64,000 nucleotides of DNA from Geodermatophilus nigrescens (lineage in GTDB: Bacteria > Actinomycetota > Actinomycetes > Mycobacteriales > Geodermatophilaceae). The notes beneath the pieces are model-generated. The model saw only the letters and a program-made list of their open reading frames with translations. It made no database searches and was not told the origin of the DNA. The DNA lies in the NCBI RefSeq assembly GCF_900129495.1, contig NZ_FQVX01000002.1, forward strand, positions 682,001-746,000. The letters are read 5' to 3'. This document shows, piece by piece, positions 42,652 through 51,721 of the stretch. The translations under genes were made by a program, and so were the position numbers. How positions within the stretch are numbered: the stretch's first letter is position 1; each line of letters starts with the position of its first letter.

Positions 42652-43415
42652 CGTGCCGCCCCGGCGGCCACCCGGTCGGCCAGCGCGAGGATCCGCCGCC
42701 AGGCGTCCTGGCAGGCCTCGCCCCACTCGGGGGCCGCGCGGTCGAAGAAGGAGTGCGGCGCGCCGTCGTAGACGGCGGTCTCGACGTCGGCCCCGCCCGA
42801 GCGCATCGTCTCCGCGAGCGCCAGCTGCTCCTCCACCGGCGTCACGGCGTCGGCCCCCGCGATGAGCATCAGCGTGGGCCGGGTGGCGCGGACGGCGGCG
42901 TCCCCGACCATGGCCGGCCGGCCGTAGAACCCGGCGCAGGCGGCGACGTCGAGGTCCCCGCCGGCCTGCCGCCAGGAGTGGCTGCCGCCGAAGCAGAACC
43001 CGACGGTGAGCACCGGGAGGTCGGGGCGGGTGCGGGCGCGCAACTCGGCGACGGCGGCGGAGAGGTCGGCGTCGATGCCCGCGGGCGTGGTCTGCGGGAT
43101 GTGCGTCTGCCAGTCGAAGTCGGCGTCGCGGGTGCCGGTCGCGGCGACGCCGGCGGTGCGCCCGAACCAGTCGATCGCGACGGCGGGCAGCCCGGCCTCG
43201 GCGAACCGCTCGGTCAGAGCGACGTAGTAGGGGTGCAGGCCCCGGATGTCGGGCAGCACGACGACACCCGCCCCGGCGGCGCCGACGTCGGCCGGCAGCG
43301 CCCAGGCGGCCGACAGCCGGGTGCCGTCGGCCGCGGTCAGCGTGGTCAGCCCGGAGCCGCCGACCTCCCCCGTCCGGGGCGGCGCGGGCGGGCGGCTGGC
43401 GGGGTCGTGGCACAT
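42648..43415 (-). CDS. Dienelactone hydrolase family protein
   Basis: The 255-residue alpha/beta hydrolase has GVVVLPDIRGLHPYYVALTERFAEAG, VGFCFGGSHSW with nucleophile Cys in GFCFGG (the DLH pattern), LIAGADAVTP (Asp) and YDGAPHSFFDRAAPEW (His). It should hydrolyse lactone or ester substrates. TAGCAA lies seven bases before the ATG, suggesting a leaderless transcript. It is translationally coupled to the ankyrin protein downstream. Confidence 0.88.
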   Translation of the reverse strand: MCHDPASRPPAPPRTGEVGGSGLTTLTAADGTRLSAAWALPADVGAAGAGVVVLPDIRGLHPYYVALTERFAEAGLPAVAIDWFGRTAGVAATGTRDADFDWQTHIPQTTPAGIDADLSAAVAELRARTRPDLPVLTVGFCFGGSHSWRQAGGDLDVAACAGFYGRPAMVGDAAVRATRPTLMLIAGADAVTPVEEQLALAETMRSGGADVETAVYDGAPHSFFDRAAPEWGEACQDAWRRILALADRVAAGAAR

Positions 43416-43435
43416 GGCGTCGTTGCTACCAGCCC

Positions 43436-43969
43436 TCAGTCGACGTCGCTGGGGACGGCCGCCTCCGGCCGGCCGCCGAACGTGGCGGCGGCGATCTCGC
43501 GGCGGGCGTCGGTGAGCCACTCGTACTGGCGGTGCGCCTGGTCGATGAGCCGGTCGAGCTCGGCGCCGTCGAGGCGGCCGTCGACCTCGGAGACGATCCG
43601 CAGGGTCTCGAAGCCGCTGCGCTTGCCGCGCACCGCCGACGCCAGGAACTCGAACTCGACGAGGTCCGACAGCGGCGAGCGCGACAGCAGCCGGCCGTTG
43701 AGCTTGGCGCGGGTCACCTTCTCGGCGAGCCACACGCCGACCTGCTTGTACTGCCGCACCGGGATGCCGAGGACCTCGGTGACCCGGCGCAGGGCGGCGC
43801 GCTCCTCGTACAGCTCGTCGCGCAGCTGCTCCAGGGGCTGCTGCCAGCGGCTGCCGCGGTGCACGCCGATCATGCGGCCCACCAGCTCGATGCCGCCGGT
43901 GGCCGCGGCCAGGTGGTCGTTGACGTAGATGCCGAGGAGCTCGGCGTTGCGCTGGGGCTGCTCGGGCAC
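43436..43969 (-). CDS. Conserved helical protein of unknown function
   Basis: The 177-residue product is mostly alpha-helical with the start RNAELLGIYVNDHLAAATGGIELVGRM, which looks like a ferritin- or hemerythrin-type four-helix bundle, and a middle KVTRAKLNGRLLSRSPLSDLVEFEFLASAV typical of an actinobacterial protein group without assigned role. GGAGG lies six bases before the GTG. It is in the same direction as, and 20 bases upstream of, the dienelactone hydrolase gene. I do not assign a function. Confidence 0.6.
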   Translation of the reverse strand: MPEQPQRNAELLGIYVNDHLAAATGGIELVGRMIGVHRGSRWQQPLEQLRDELYEERAALRRVTEVLGIPVRQYKQVGVWLAEKVTRAKLNGRLLSRSPLSDLVEFEFLASAVRGKRSGFETLRIVSEVDGRLDGAELDRLIDQAHRQYEWLTDARREIAAATFGGRPEAAVPSDVD

Positions 43970-44057
43970 GGCGGACCTCCGGTCGGGGGTGTTCCGGACG
44001 GTCCATCCTCGCCGATCACCGCACCGCGACGCGCGGCGGTGTCCCCCGCGCGAGCGG

Positions 44058-44582
44058 TCAGCCGGCGGCACGGGCCAGCAGCCGGGCGGCGGCGGGGCGC
44101 AGCTCCTGCTCCAGGTCCCAGCCGCCGGCCGCCAGCCGCTGGGCGACCGCCTGGCGGGAGATCCCGAGCGCCGACGCCGCCGCGGCCCGGGTGCCGCCCG
44201 CGGCGACGAGGTCCACGGCGGCCCAGGCCGCGTCGCTGCGGCGGGCCAGCAGCACGGCGAGCGCGGCGAGCACCGCCTGGGCGTCGGCGGCGGCGCCGGC
44301 GTCGGTCCCGCGCACCGCCAGCCGCGCCGGCCGCCGGGAGGCCGCCTCGAGCGCGCGGCGGGCGGCGAGCGCCACCGGGCCGTCGTCGTCACCCGGTGCC
44401 GCACCCACCCCGATCCGCCAGCCGCCGCGGCGGACGAGCGCGGCGACGGCCTCGACCGCCGCCGCGGGCCCCGCGGTCGGCGCGGCCCACCCCTCCCCCA
44501 GCGGCCGGGCGGCCGGTCCCAGCTCCGGCGGCGGGGCGGGGACGCCGCCGGTCAGCGGGGCGCAGGCCAGGGCCAGGGGCAC
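44058..44582 (-). CDS. SatD-like/helix-turn-helix protein
   Basis: The 174-residue protein has a central WRIGVGAAPGDDDGPVALAARRALEAASRRPARLAVRG block and a C-terminal helix-turn-helix (GTRAAAASALGISRQAVAQRLAAGGWDLE). The combination resembles SatD-family proteins, which have a poorly understood N-terminal domain and a sigma-70 region-4-like HTH. Here the usual N-terminal part (with the GDIVGSR-type motif) is missing or altered, so it may be a shortened member. The GTG start has no clear ribosome site. Confidence 0.5.
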   Translation of the reverse strand: MPLALACAPLTGGVPAPPPELGPAARPLGEGWAAPTAGPAAAVEAVAALVRRGGWRIGVGAAPGDDDGPVALAARRALEAASRRPARLAVRGTDAGAAADAQAVLAALAVLLARRSDAAWAAVDLVAAGGTRAAAASALGISRQAVAQRLAAGGWDLEQELRPAAARLLARAAG

Positions 44583-44644
44583 GCAGGGAGGGTCGCCCTC
44601 CCGCGGCGCGGAGGCAAGCTCCTGGGCTTGCCCGGCGCGCCGTC

Positions 44645-45109
44645 TCAGCCGGCGTCGAGCTCCGGCGGGAAGCCGCCGGTGGCCACCGGTCCCCAGGAGT
44701 CGATCGTGACGCGCAGCAGCGACTTGCCCTGCCGCGTCATCGCCGCCCGGTACTCGTCCCAGTCGGGGTGCTCGCCGCTGATGGAGCGGAAGTACTCGAC
44801 GAGCGGCTCGAGCGCGTCGGGCAGGTCGAGCACCTCGGCGGTGCCGTCGAGCTGCACCCAGGGGCCGTCGAAGTCGTCGGAGAGCACGCAGAGGGAGACG
44901 GCGGGGTCGCGGCGGGCGTTACGGGCCTTCGCGCGCTGCGGGTAGGTGGAGACGACGACCCGGCCCTCGGCGTCGACGCCGCAGGTCACCGGGGACATCT
45001 GGACGCCGCCCTCGCGGCGGCGGGTGAGCAGCACGGCGTGGTGCCGCGGGCGGAGGAACTCCAGCAGGGCGGGTCGGTCGACACGGTCGGCGGTGGCGGT
45101 CCTGGGCAC
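44645..45109 (-). CDS. PPOX-class F420/FMN-dependent oxidoreductase
   Basis: The 154-residue split-barrel protein shows FLRPRHHAVLLTRRREGGVQMSPVTCGVDAEGRVVVSTYPQRAKARNARRDPAVSL, the pattern of the probable F420-dependent PPOX class, then VQLDGTAEVLDLPDALEPLVEYFRSISGEHPDWDEYRAAM. It may reduce small quinone-like or other substrates with F420H2. TAGCGT exactly seven bases before the GTG indicates a leaderless message. Confidence 0.82.
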   Translation of the reverse strand: MPRTATADRVDRPALLEFLRPRHHAVLLTRRREGGVQMSPVTCGVDAEGRVVVSTYPQRAKARNARRDPAVSLCVLSDDFDGPWVQLDGTAEVLDLPDALEPLVEYFRSISGEHPDWDEYRAAMTRQGKSLLRVTIDSWGPVATGGFPPELDAG

Positions 45110-45160
45110 GACCCCGACGCTAGCGCCCCGTGCGCGGGCGCCGGGGCCGTGCCCGGGCCG

Positions 45161-45430
45161 TCAGGAGCCGGTCTTCGTCACGCCGAACATCAGCACCCGG
45201 CGCTCGATGTCGTAGTGGACGGTCTCGGTGTTGGTGAGCAGGTCCTGCAGGTTGTCGGCGTCGTCGGGGTCGAGGGTGAGGACCTCCTCCCACGCGCCCT
45301 GGTCGAGGACCAGCTGCAGGGTGTAGGTGCCGGGCTTGCCGGGTTCGCCGGCGATCCAGCTGAACTGGTAGTGCGACAGCTGCCGCACCTTGACGCTGTT
45401 GTCGGTGACCGGCTGCGGGACCTCGGGCAT
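45161..45430 (-). CDS. Small conserved protein of unknown function
   Basis: The 89-residue product (VKVRQLSHYQFSWIAGEPGKPGTYTLQLVLDQGAWEEVLTLDPDDADNLQDLL) looks like a compact beta-sandwich with an acidic helix. I recognise no named family. AGAGG lies eight bases before the ATG. It stands upstream of the PPOX gene, which has its own promoter, and divergent to the AI-2E family gene. Confidence 0.65.
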   Translation of the reverse strand: MPEVPQPVTDNSVKVRQLSHYQFSWIAGEPGKPGTYTLQLVLDQGAWEEVLTLDPDDADNLQDLLTNTETVHYDIERRVLMFGVTKTGS

Positions 45431-45546
45431 GGCGGGACCTCTCGGGACGGACCGGGGCGGGGTCCCCGGCAGGCCCTCCGTACCCGGTCGGCGCCCCGGG
45501 ATGCCGACCCCGGCCCGACCGGTGGGCACCGGTGATCCGTGGTGCG

Positions 45547-46953
45547 ATGGAGTCCATGAGGTTCCGCCTTCCCGGACGCCGGGACTCCGCACCGGCCGGC
45601 GCGTCCGCCGCGGGCGGCCCCGCGGTCCGCCCGCCCGGCGGGGACGGCGGCCGGCGGTCGTCCGAGCACCCCGTGCCCGAGCTGACCGGCGAGGGCGGGC
45701 AGGGCGACCCGCGCACCGGCGACCACCGGGCCACCGTGGCGCCCACGCCCACCTGGCAGCGCGGCGAGCGGGCGCGGGAGGCCACCCGCACGCTGGCGAT
45801 CGCGTCGGCGCAGCTGCTGCTCATCGCCGCGGCGCTCGTCGTCGTCGGGTGGGTGCTCGGCCGGCTGTGGGTGATCCTGCTGCCGATCATCCTCGGGCTG
45901 CTGTTCGCCACCGTGCTGTGGCCGCCCACCCGGTTCCTGCGCCGGCACGGCTGGCCCCCCGCACTGGCCGCGGCCCTCGTCCTGCTGCTGTTCCTCGCGC
46001 TGATCGGCGGGATCATCGCGGTCATCGCCCCGCAGGTCGCCGCCCAGGTCACCGACCTCGCCGACCAGTTCGCCAGCGGCCTGCAGCAGGTGCAGCAGTG
46101 GCTGCAGGGCCCGCCGTTCAACGTCGACGAGGAGCAGCTCGGCCAGTACGTCGACCAGGCGATCGACTCGGTGCAGGCGAACGCCTCCAACATCGCCGGC
46201 TACGCCGCGACCGGGGCCTCCGCCGTCGGCAACGGGCTGATCAACCTGGTGCTGGCCCTGGTGCTCGCCTTCTTCTTCATCAAGGACGGCCCGCGCTGGG
46301 TGCCGTGGCTGGCCGCGCAGGCCGGGCCGAAGGCCGCCCCGCACGTGGCCGCGCTGTCGCAGAAGACGTGGTCGACGCTGTCGGAGTTCATCAAGCAGCA
46401 GGCGCTGGTCGGCTTCGTCGACGCGTTCTTCATCGGCCTGGGGCTGTGGATCCTCGACGTGCCGCTGGTCATCCCGCTGGCCGTGCTCACCTTCTTCGGC
46501 GCGTTCATCCCGATCATCGGCGCCTTCGTCGCGGGCGCGTTCGCGGTGCTGATCGCGCTGGTCGACGAGGGCTTCACCGTGGCGCTCATCGTCTTCGGGA
46601 TCGTGCTGCTCGTGCAGCAGCTCGAGGGCAACGTGCTGCAGCCGATCATCCAGGGCCGCGGGTTCAACCTGCACGCCGCGGTGGTCATCCTCGCCGTCAC
46701 CGCCGGCAGCAGCCTGGCCGGGATCATCGGCGCCTTCCTCGGCGTGCCGGTCGCCGCGCTCATCGCCGTCACCTACCGGTACGTGCGCGACGTCTTCGAC
46801 GGCCGCCACCCGGAGGTGGCCGGCGACGGCACGCACGCCCGGGTCGCGGGCGGCGACGACGGGGCCGTGCTCACCCGGGCGCCCGCGGCGGAGGGTCCCG
46901 CCGCGGGTGAGGCCGGGAATGCGGCGCCGCCCGCCGGCGCTGCTCCCTGCTGA
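45547..46953 (+). CDS. AI-2E family transporter
   Basis: The 468-residue protein has a Gly/Pro-rich cytoplasmic N-terminus of about 80 residues and eight helices with WVILLPIILGLLFATVLWPPTRFLRRHGWP, VNGLINLVLALVLAFFFIKDGPRWVPWL-type helices, the central FIKQQALVGFVDAFFIGLGLWILDVP, FFGAFIPIIGAFVAG and QQLEGNVLQPIIQGR, all typical of the family. The substrate is unknown. The start is uncertain between GTG 45532, ATG 45547 and ATG 45556. Confidence 0.85.
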   Translation: MESMRFRLPGRRDSAPAGASAAGGPAVRPPGGDGGRRSSEHPVPELTGEGGQGDPRTGDHRATVAPTPTWQRGERAREATRTLAIASAQLLLIAAALVVVGWVLGRLWVILLPIILGLLFATVLWPPTRFLRRHGWPPALAAALVLLLFLALIGGIIAVIAPQVAAQVTDLADQFASGLQQVQQWLQGPPFNVDEEQLGQYVDQAIDSVQANASNIAGYAATGASAVGNGLINLVLALVLAFFFIKDGPRWVPWLAAQAGPKAAPHVAALSQKTWSTLSEFIKQQALVGFVDAFFIGLGLWILDVPLVIPLAVLTFFGAFIPIIGAFVAGAFAVLIALVDEGFTVALIVFGIVLLVQQLEGNVLQPIIQGRGFNLHAAVVILAVTAGSSLAGIIGAFLGVPVAALIAVTYRYVRDVFDGRHPEVAGDGTHARVAGGDDGAVLTRAPAAEGPAAGEAGNAAPPAGAAPC

Positions 46954-46978
46954 CGACGACCAGCAGGAGGTGCCCACC

Positions 46979-47929
46979 GTGGCGCAGCTACCGGAGGAGC
47001 TCGTCGAGCTGCTCCCCGATGCCGAGCCGTTCCTCGCCGCCGAGGCGGAGGTGGGCGCGCCGGAGCACCGGCGCGGCCTGGTGCTCCTGCACGCCCTCTC
47101 CGGCGACTTCGACGCGGCGTCGTCGGCGGCGCTGGCGGCCGGGCACCTGCTCGAGACGCTGCCGCACCGCACGATCGCCCGGCTCGACGCCGACCTGCTG
47201 GTCGACTACCGCGCCCGGCGCCCGCGGATGTCGTTCTCCGGCGATCGCTACGAGTCCTTCGACGCCCCGGAGATCCTGCTCAGCGCGCTGGAGGACGACT
47301 CCGGCGAGCCGTTCCTGCTGCTGCACGGCCCCGAGCCGGACTACCGCTGGGAGGCGTTCACCGGCGCCGTCACCTCTCTCGTGGAGGAGCTCGGGGTGAC
47401 GTCGGTGGTGGCGCTGCAGGCCATCCCCATGCCCGTGCCGCACACCCGGCCGGTCACGGTGACCGCGCACGCCACCCGCCGCTCGCTCATCGAGTCCTAC
47501 CCCGTCTACTGGGGTGACCTGCGGATCCCGGGCAGCGCCTCGGCCCTGCTGGAGCTGCGGCTCGGCGAGGCCGGTGTCGACGCGCTCGGCGTGGCCGCGC
47601 ACGTGCCGCACTACCTGGCCCAGGCCACCTTCCCCGCGGCGACGCTCACGCTGCTCGAGCACGTCGGCCGGCTGACCGGCCTGCTGCTGCCCACGGAGAC
47701 GCTGCGCGAGGCCGCCCAGCAGCACCGCACCGAGGTCGACGAGCAGATCGCCCGCTCCTCGGACAACACCGCCGTCGTCGCCGCCCTCGAGCAGCAGTAC
47801 GACCAGTTCACCGCCGCCCGGGAGGGCAGCGACCTGCTCGGCAGCGTCGGCGAGGTGCCCAGCGGCGACGAGATCGGCGCGGAGTTCGAGCGCTTCCTCG
47901 CCGAGCAGGACCGCCGCCAGGGCGACTGA
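46979..47929 (+). CDS. PAC2 family protein (proteasome-assembly-chaperone-like)
   Basis: The 316-residue protein has the PAC2 pattern: LVLLHALSGDFDAASSAALAAGHLLE, LLVDYRARRPRMSFSGDRYESF, ILLSALEDDSGEPFLLLHGPEPDYRWEAF and VPHYLAQATFPAATLTLLEHVGRLTGL. Actinobacterial PAC2 proteins may help proteasome or ATP-grasp-type assemblies, but this is not settled. AGGAGG lies eight bases before the GTG. It follows the AI-2E gene by 25 bases. Confidence 0.87.
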   Translation: MAQLPEELVELLPDAEPFLAAEAEVGAPEHRRGLVLLHALSGDFDAASSAALAAGHLLETLPHRTIARLDADLLVDYRARRPRMSFSGDRYESFDAPEILLSALEDDSGEPFLLLHGPEPDYRWEAFTGAVTSLVEELGVTSVVALQAIPMPVPHTRPVTVTAHATRRSLIESYPVYWGDLRIPGSASALLELRLGEAGVDALGVAAHVPHYLAQATFPAATLTLLEHVGRLTGLLLPTETLREAAQQHRTEVDEQIARSSDNTAVVAALEQQYDQFTAAREGSDLLGSVGEVPSGDEIGAEFERFLAEQDRRQGD

Positions 47930-47934
47930 CCGGA

Positions 47935-47965
47935 CCGCCCGCTGGGGGACGCCCTCAGCGGGCGG
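47935..47965. terminator. Terminator between PAC2 and MFS genes
   Basis: CCGCCCGCTG (47935-47944) and CAGCGGGCGG (47956-47965) are perfectly complementary. The right arm encodes the last codons of the minus-strand MFS gene, whose stop lies at 47955-47957. Confidence 0.65.
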
Positions 47966-49265
47966 TGCGCAGCGCCCGCGTGACGCTCAGCGCCACCGCG
48001 CCCAGCGCCCCGACGACGGCGAAGACGTAGAAGCCCCACGGGAAGGCGATGCCGGCCGTCACCAGCGTGCCGGTGATCACCGGGCCGACGATGGCGCCGA
48101 TCCGCCCGGCCCCCGCCGACCAGCCCAGCGCCGTCGCGCGCACCGCCGAGGGGTGGTTGGCGCTGGTGAAGGCGTAGACGAGCACCTGCGCGGAGAAGAC
48201 GAAGCAGCCGGTCAGGAAGCACATCAGGTACAGCCCCGCGGTGGGCAGCCGCACCGACAGCAGCGCCAGGAACAGCGCGCCCGAGGCGAACCAGATCATC
48301 CCGGCGAGGCGGGCACCGATGCGGTCGGCGACCGTCCCGGCGACGAGCAGGCCGACGATCGCGCCGACGTTGAGCACGAGCAGGAACGCCAGCGAGTCGC
48401 CGAGGTCGTAGCCGGCGTCCCGCATGATGGTCGGCAGCCAGTTGTTGAGGCCGTAGACCAGCAGCAGGCCCATGAACGAGGTCACGCCGATGGCCAGGGT
48501 GTTGCGGGCGTACCCGCCGGTGAACAGCGACCGGACCGTCGCGGCCGCACCCGACCCGGCCTCCGCCGGGGTCGCCGGACCGGTCGGGGCCTCCAGCGTC
48601 AGCCCGTTGGCGCGGGCCACCTCCTCGGCCTCCGCGCGCCGGCCCGCGGCGAGCAGGTACGCGGGCGACTCCGGCAGCTTCGCCAGCATCAGCGGGACCA
48701 GCACGAGCGCGGGCGCGGCGCCGATGACGAACATCCACCGCCAGCCCAGCGAGGGGATGACCGCGATCGCGAGGGCCGCGGTGGCGACGGCACCGACGTG
48801 GTAGCCGGTCATGATCGTCGTGGTGGCGCGGCCGCTGCGCCCCGACCGGCTGAACTCGTTGACCATCGCGATGGCGGTCGGCAGGCAGCCGCCCAGGCCG
48901 ATGCCGGCGAGGAAGCGCAGCACGCCGAAGACCGTCTCGTTCGGCGCGAGGGCGCACAGCAGCGTGAACAGCGAGAAGGACACGACCGCGCCGATCAGCG
49001 CCTTGCGGCGGCCCACCAGGTCGGTGAGCGTGCCGATGGTCAGCGCGCCGATCATCATGCCGACCAGGCCGACGGTGATCACCACGGTCGCGCCGCTGCC
49101 GGTGAGGGCGTACTCCTCCGGCTCCCGGAGCGTGGGCACGACGGTGCCGACGACGACGAGGTCGAAGCCGTCGAGCAGGACGGCGATCCAGCAGAGCGGC
49201 GCGACCCAGCCGGCGGCGCGGGACGCCGTCCCGGGTGCGGTCGGGCGCACGGGGGTCGTGCTCAT
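47955..49265 (-). CDS. MFS transporter, aromatic acid:H+ symporter (AAHS) type
   Basis: The 436-residue protein has 12 helices, the AAHS signature LDGFDLVVVGTVVP in helix 1, the loop TLTDLVGRRKALIGA between helices 2 and 3, RFLAGIGLGGCLPTAIAMVNEFSRSGRSG and VADRIGARLAGM. PcaK/BenK relatives take up protocatechuate, benzoate or 4-hydroxybenzoate. No aromatic catabolic genes are adjacent, so the substrate is open. GGAGG lies four bases before the ATG, and TAGCGT (49307-49302) is a likely -10 element. Confidence 0.87.
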   Translation of the reverse strand: MSTTPVRPTAPGTASRAAGWVAPLCWIAVLLDGFDLVVVGTVVPTLREPEEYALTGSGATVVITVGLVGMMIGALTIGTLTDLVGRRKALIGAVVSFSLFTLLCALAPNETVFGVLRFLAGIGLGGCLPTAIAMVNEFSRSGRSGRATTTIMTGYHVGAVATAALAIAVIPSLGWRWMFVIGAAPALVLVPLMLAKLPESPAYLLAAGRRAEAEEVARANGLTLEAPTGPATPAEAGSGAAATVRSLFTGGYARNTLAIGVTSFMGLLLVYGLNNWLPTIMRDAGYDLGDSLAFLLVLNVGAIVGLLVAGTVADRIGARLAGMIWFASGALFLALLSVRLPTAGLYLMCFLTGCFVFSAQVLVYAFTSANHPSAVRATALGWSAGAGRIGAIVGPVITGTLVTAGIAFPWGFYVFAVVGALGAVALSVTRALRTAR

Positions 49266-49368
49266 CGGTCCTCCACGGCGAGGGCGCGGTGCGGTCGACC
49301 GACGCTAGGTGGAGCGCGCGCGGGGCCCCACTCGGCTCCCGGCCAGCGGAAGGTCCCGGAACGGCGAC

Positions 49369-49397
49369 GGGCCGCGACCGGGATCCGGTCGCGGCCC
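49369..49397 (-). terminator. Terminator after katA
   Basis: A perfect 13-bp stem (49369-49381 with 49385-49397) around a GAT loop lies 20 bases beyond the katA stop. Confidence 0.75.
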
Positions 49398-49418
49398 GCC
49401 GCGTGACGCATGCGCGCG

Positions 49419-51089
49419 TCAGGCGCCGAAGCGCACCTCGACGCGCTCGTTGGGCACGCAGTGCGTCATCCGGAGGCCGGTGACGTCGCGCGGGCCGTTC
49501 TTGCCGAGGTTGGCCGCGCGCTGCAGCTCCGCCTCCGACAGCGTCTGGGTCTGCAGCGGCTCGAGCCCGCGGACGTCGTCCGCGGAGATGCCGAGCCCCT
49601 CTCCGACGCGCTGGCCGAGCTCGTCGTCGCACATGAAGAAGTGCCAGACCATCCGCTCCTGGACGGGGCGGACCGCCTCGGAGATGTTGTCGACCAGGTT
49701 CTTGACCAGGTCGTCCTTCTCCCACTGGTCCATGAGCTGGTAGCGCTGCCCGGCCTGCGTGTAGTCGTCGGTCCGGGGGATGCGCTTGCGGGTGAGCCGG
49801 CCGGTGATCTCCGGGCCCTGCTCGTCGTGCGTCGGGTACTGGGCCTCCCGCAGGCCGCCGGTGATCGACGGCTCGTAGTTCACGTGCGGGTTCTGCCCCG
49901 GGCCCAGGTCCACGCCGAAGGACATCTGGCCGCCGCGCTGGTTGGTGTGGACCGTCGCGCCCTTGGCCGAGTTGACCGGCAGCTGCAGGTAGTTCGGGCC
50001 CACCCGGTAGCGCTGGGTGTCGGAGTAGGAGAACGTCCGGCCGACCAGCATCTTGTCGTCGGAGAAGTCGAGGCCGTCGACGAGGACGCCGGTGCCGAAG
50101 GCGCTCTGCTCGTTCTCGTTGTGGTGGTCGCTGACGTTCCGGTTGAGCGTCATCGTCCCGACGAGCTTGGGCTCGAAGTCGTTCTCCGGCCACACCTTGG
50201 TGTCGTCGAGCGGGTCGAAGTCGAGCTCGGGGTGGTCGTCGTCGCTCATCAGCTGGACGTAGAGGTCCCACTGCGGGAAGTCGCCGTTCTCGATGGCCTC
50301 GTAGAGGTCCTTCGTGGCGTGCCCGAGGTCGTTCGCCTGGATGGCCGCGGCGTCGGCGGCGGTGAGGCTCTTGACGCCCTGCTTCGGGATCCAGTGGTAC
50401 TTCACCAGGTGGGTCCCGCCCTCGGCGTCGACCCACTTGTAGGTGTTCACGCCGAAGCCCTGCATGTGCCGGTAGTCCGACGGGATGCCGCGCGGCGAGA
50501 ACAGGTTGACGAGCATGTGCATGGCCTCGGGGGTCTGCGACATGAAGTCGAAGATCCGGGCCGGCTCCTGCCGGAAGGTGATCGGGTCCGGCTTCAGGGA
50601 GTGGATGACGTCGGGGAACTTGATGGCGTCGCGGATGAAGAAGACCGCGAGGTTGTTGCCGACGAGGTCCCAGTTGCCGTCCTCGGTGTAGAGCTTGACG
50701 GCGAAGCCCCGCGGGTCGCGGGCGGCCTCGGAGGAGTCGCGGCCGCCGATGACGGTGGAGAAGCGGATCGCCAGCTCGGTCTTCTTGCCGGGGGCGTTCA
50801 GGAACTTGGCGCGGGTGTAGCGCTCGATGGGCTCGTCGCCCCACTTCCCCGTGGCCTCGAACTCGCCGTAGGCGACGAAGCCGCGCGCGTGGACGACGCG
50901 CTCGGGGATCCGCTCGCGGTCGAAGTGGCTGATCTTCTCGAGGAACTGGTAGTTCTCCAGGGTCGCCGGGCCGCGCGCGCCCACCGTCCGCTGGTTCTGG
51001 TTGTCGTAGACCGGGTGGCCCTGACGGTTCGTCAGGACGGGGCGGTCGGCCTCGCTCGGGGCCGCGCCCTGCGATGCGACGTCGGTCAT
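49419..51089 (-). CDS. katA: Catalase (monofunctional haem catalase)
   Basis: The 556-residue protein has all catalase marks: [18 protein letters not shown] with the distal His near residue 68, [20 protein letters not shown] with the distal Asn, [20 protein letters not shown], and [23 protein letters not shown] with the proximal haem Tyr. The C-terminal extension is about 50 residues longer than in small-subunit catalases but has no flavodoxin domain. It destroys hydrogen peroxide in the cytoplasm. Its ATG overlaps the furA stop by four bases (ATGA), and AGGAG lies upstream, so expression follows FurA. Confidence 0.97.
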   Translation of the reverse strand: MTDVASQGAAPSEADRPVLTNRQGHPVYDNQNQRTVGARGPATLENYQFLEKISHFDRERIPERVVHARGFVAYGEFEATGKWGDEPIERYTRAKFLNAPGKKTELAIRFSTVIGGRDSSEAARDPRGFAVKLYTEDGNWDLVGNNLAVFFIRDAIKFPDVIHSLKPDPITFRQEPARIFDFMSQTPEAMHMLVNLFSPRGIPSDYRHMQGFGVNTYKWVDAEGGTHLVKYHWIPKQGVKSLTAADAAAIQANDLGHATKDLYEAIENGDFPQWDLYVQLMSDDDHPELDFDPLDDTKVWPENDFEPKLVGTMTLNRNVSDHHNENEQSAFGTGVLVDGLDFSDDKMLVGRTFSYSDTQRYRVGPNYLQLPVNSAKGATVHTNQRGGQMSFGVDLGPGQNPHVNYEPSITGGLREAQYPTHDEQGPEITGRLTRKRIPRTDDYTQAGQRYQLMDQWEKDDLVKNLVDNISEAVRPVQERMVWHFFMCDDELGQRVGEGLGISADDVRGLEPLQTQTLSEAELQRAANLGKNGPRDVTGLRMTHCVPNERVEVRFGA

Positions 51090-51562
51090 GCTCCTGTTCC
51101 TCCTCGGTTGTGGTGCTGTGCGACCGGGACGGCGGCCGCGGGGCGGCCGGCGTCCCGGCAGTCGGGGCAGAGCCCCCAGAACACGACCTCGGCCTCGTCG
51201 ACGACGAAGCCGGACGCGTCCGACGGGGAGAGGCACGGGGCCGCGCCGACCGGACAGTCGACGTCGGTCACCGCGCCGCACGAACGGCAGACCAGGTGGT
51301 GGTGGTTGTCCCCCACGCGGACCTCGTAGAGCGCCGGGGCGCCGGCGGGCTCGACCCTGCGGGCCAGGCCGACGGCGACCAGCGCCCTGAGCACCCCGTA
51401 CACCGCCTGCGGCGAGAGCGGAGGGTGTGCCGCGCGGGCCACCGTGACCAGCGTGTCCGCGTCGGCGTGGGGATGGCCGGCCAGGGCGTCGAGGACCGCG
51501 AGCCGGGGCCGCGTCACCCGCAGCCCCGCGTCGCGCAGCCGGTGCGCCCAGGTCGTCTCCAT
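51086..51562 (-). CDS. furA: Fur family regulator (FurA/CatR type)
   Basis: The 158-residue regulator has the winged-helix part [31 protein letters not shown] and [18 protein letters not shown], the metal-binding [17 protein letters not shown] and a second CPDC pair, the structural zinc site. It represses the katA operon and senses peroxide through iron, as shown for FurA/CatR relatives. It is the first gene of the furA-katA operon. The start is probably leaderless: TTGACT, 17 bases, TTGGGT, then eight bases to the ATG. Confidence 0.93.
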   Translation of the reverse strand: METTWAHRLRDAGLRVTRPRLAVLDALAGHPHADADTLVTVARAAHPPLSPQAVYGVLRALVAVGLARRVEPAGAPALYEVRVGDNHHHLVCRSCGAVTDVDCPVGAAPCLSPSDASGFVVDEAEVVFWGLCPDCRDAGRPAAAVPVAQHHNRGGTGA

Positions 51563-51570
51563 CGGCTCCC

Positions 51571-51605
51571 ACCCAACCCCCGTTTCTTGATCCAGTCAAA
51601 TCAAG
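51571..51605 (-). promoter_or_regulatory. furA-katA promoter with Fur/PerR-type operator
   Basis: The AT-rich inverted repeat CTTGAT (51586-51591) and ATCAAG (51600-51605) overlaps the -35 element TTGACT (51599-51594 on the minus strand). TTGGGT lies 17 bases further, and the coding start is eight bases after it. The pattern resembles the autoregulated, leaderless furA promoters of mycobacteria. Confidence 0.65.
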
Positions 51606-51667
51606 GGCGGGAGAACGGGGGACGTCGTGCAGGGGTGCGGTACCCGCGGCCGGGCCCCGGACACACG

Positions 51668-51705
51668 CCGGGCCCCTCCTCCGCGACGCGGGAGGAGGGG
51701 CCCGG
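51668..51705 (-). terminator. Terminator after purU
   Basis: A perfect 15-bp stem (51668-51682 with 51691-51705) with an eight-base loop lies 17 bases beyond the purU stop. Confidence 0.8.
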
Positions 51706-51721
51706 GGAACGGGACGGGGGC

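Noticed and set aside
40696-46953. Two AI-2E family transporter genes in proximity, considered a quorum-sensing locus
   Set aside because: They are on opposite strands, clearly diverged, and no luxS or receptor genes are present; the family name does not imply AI-2 transport.
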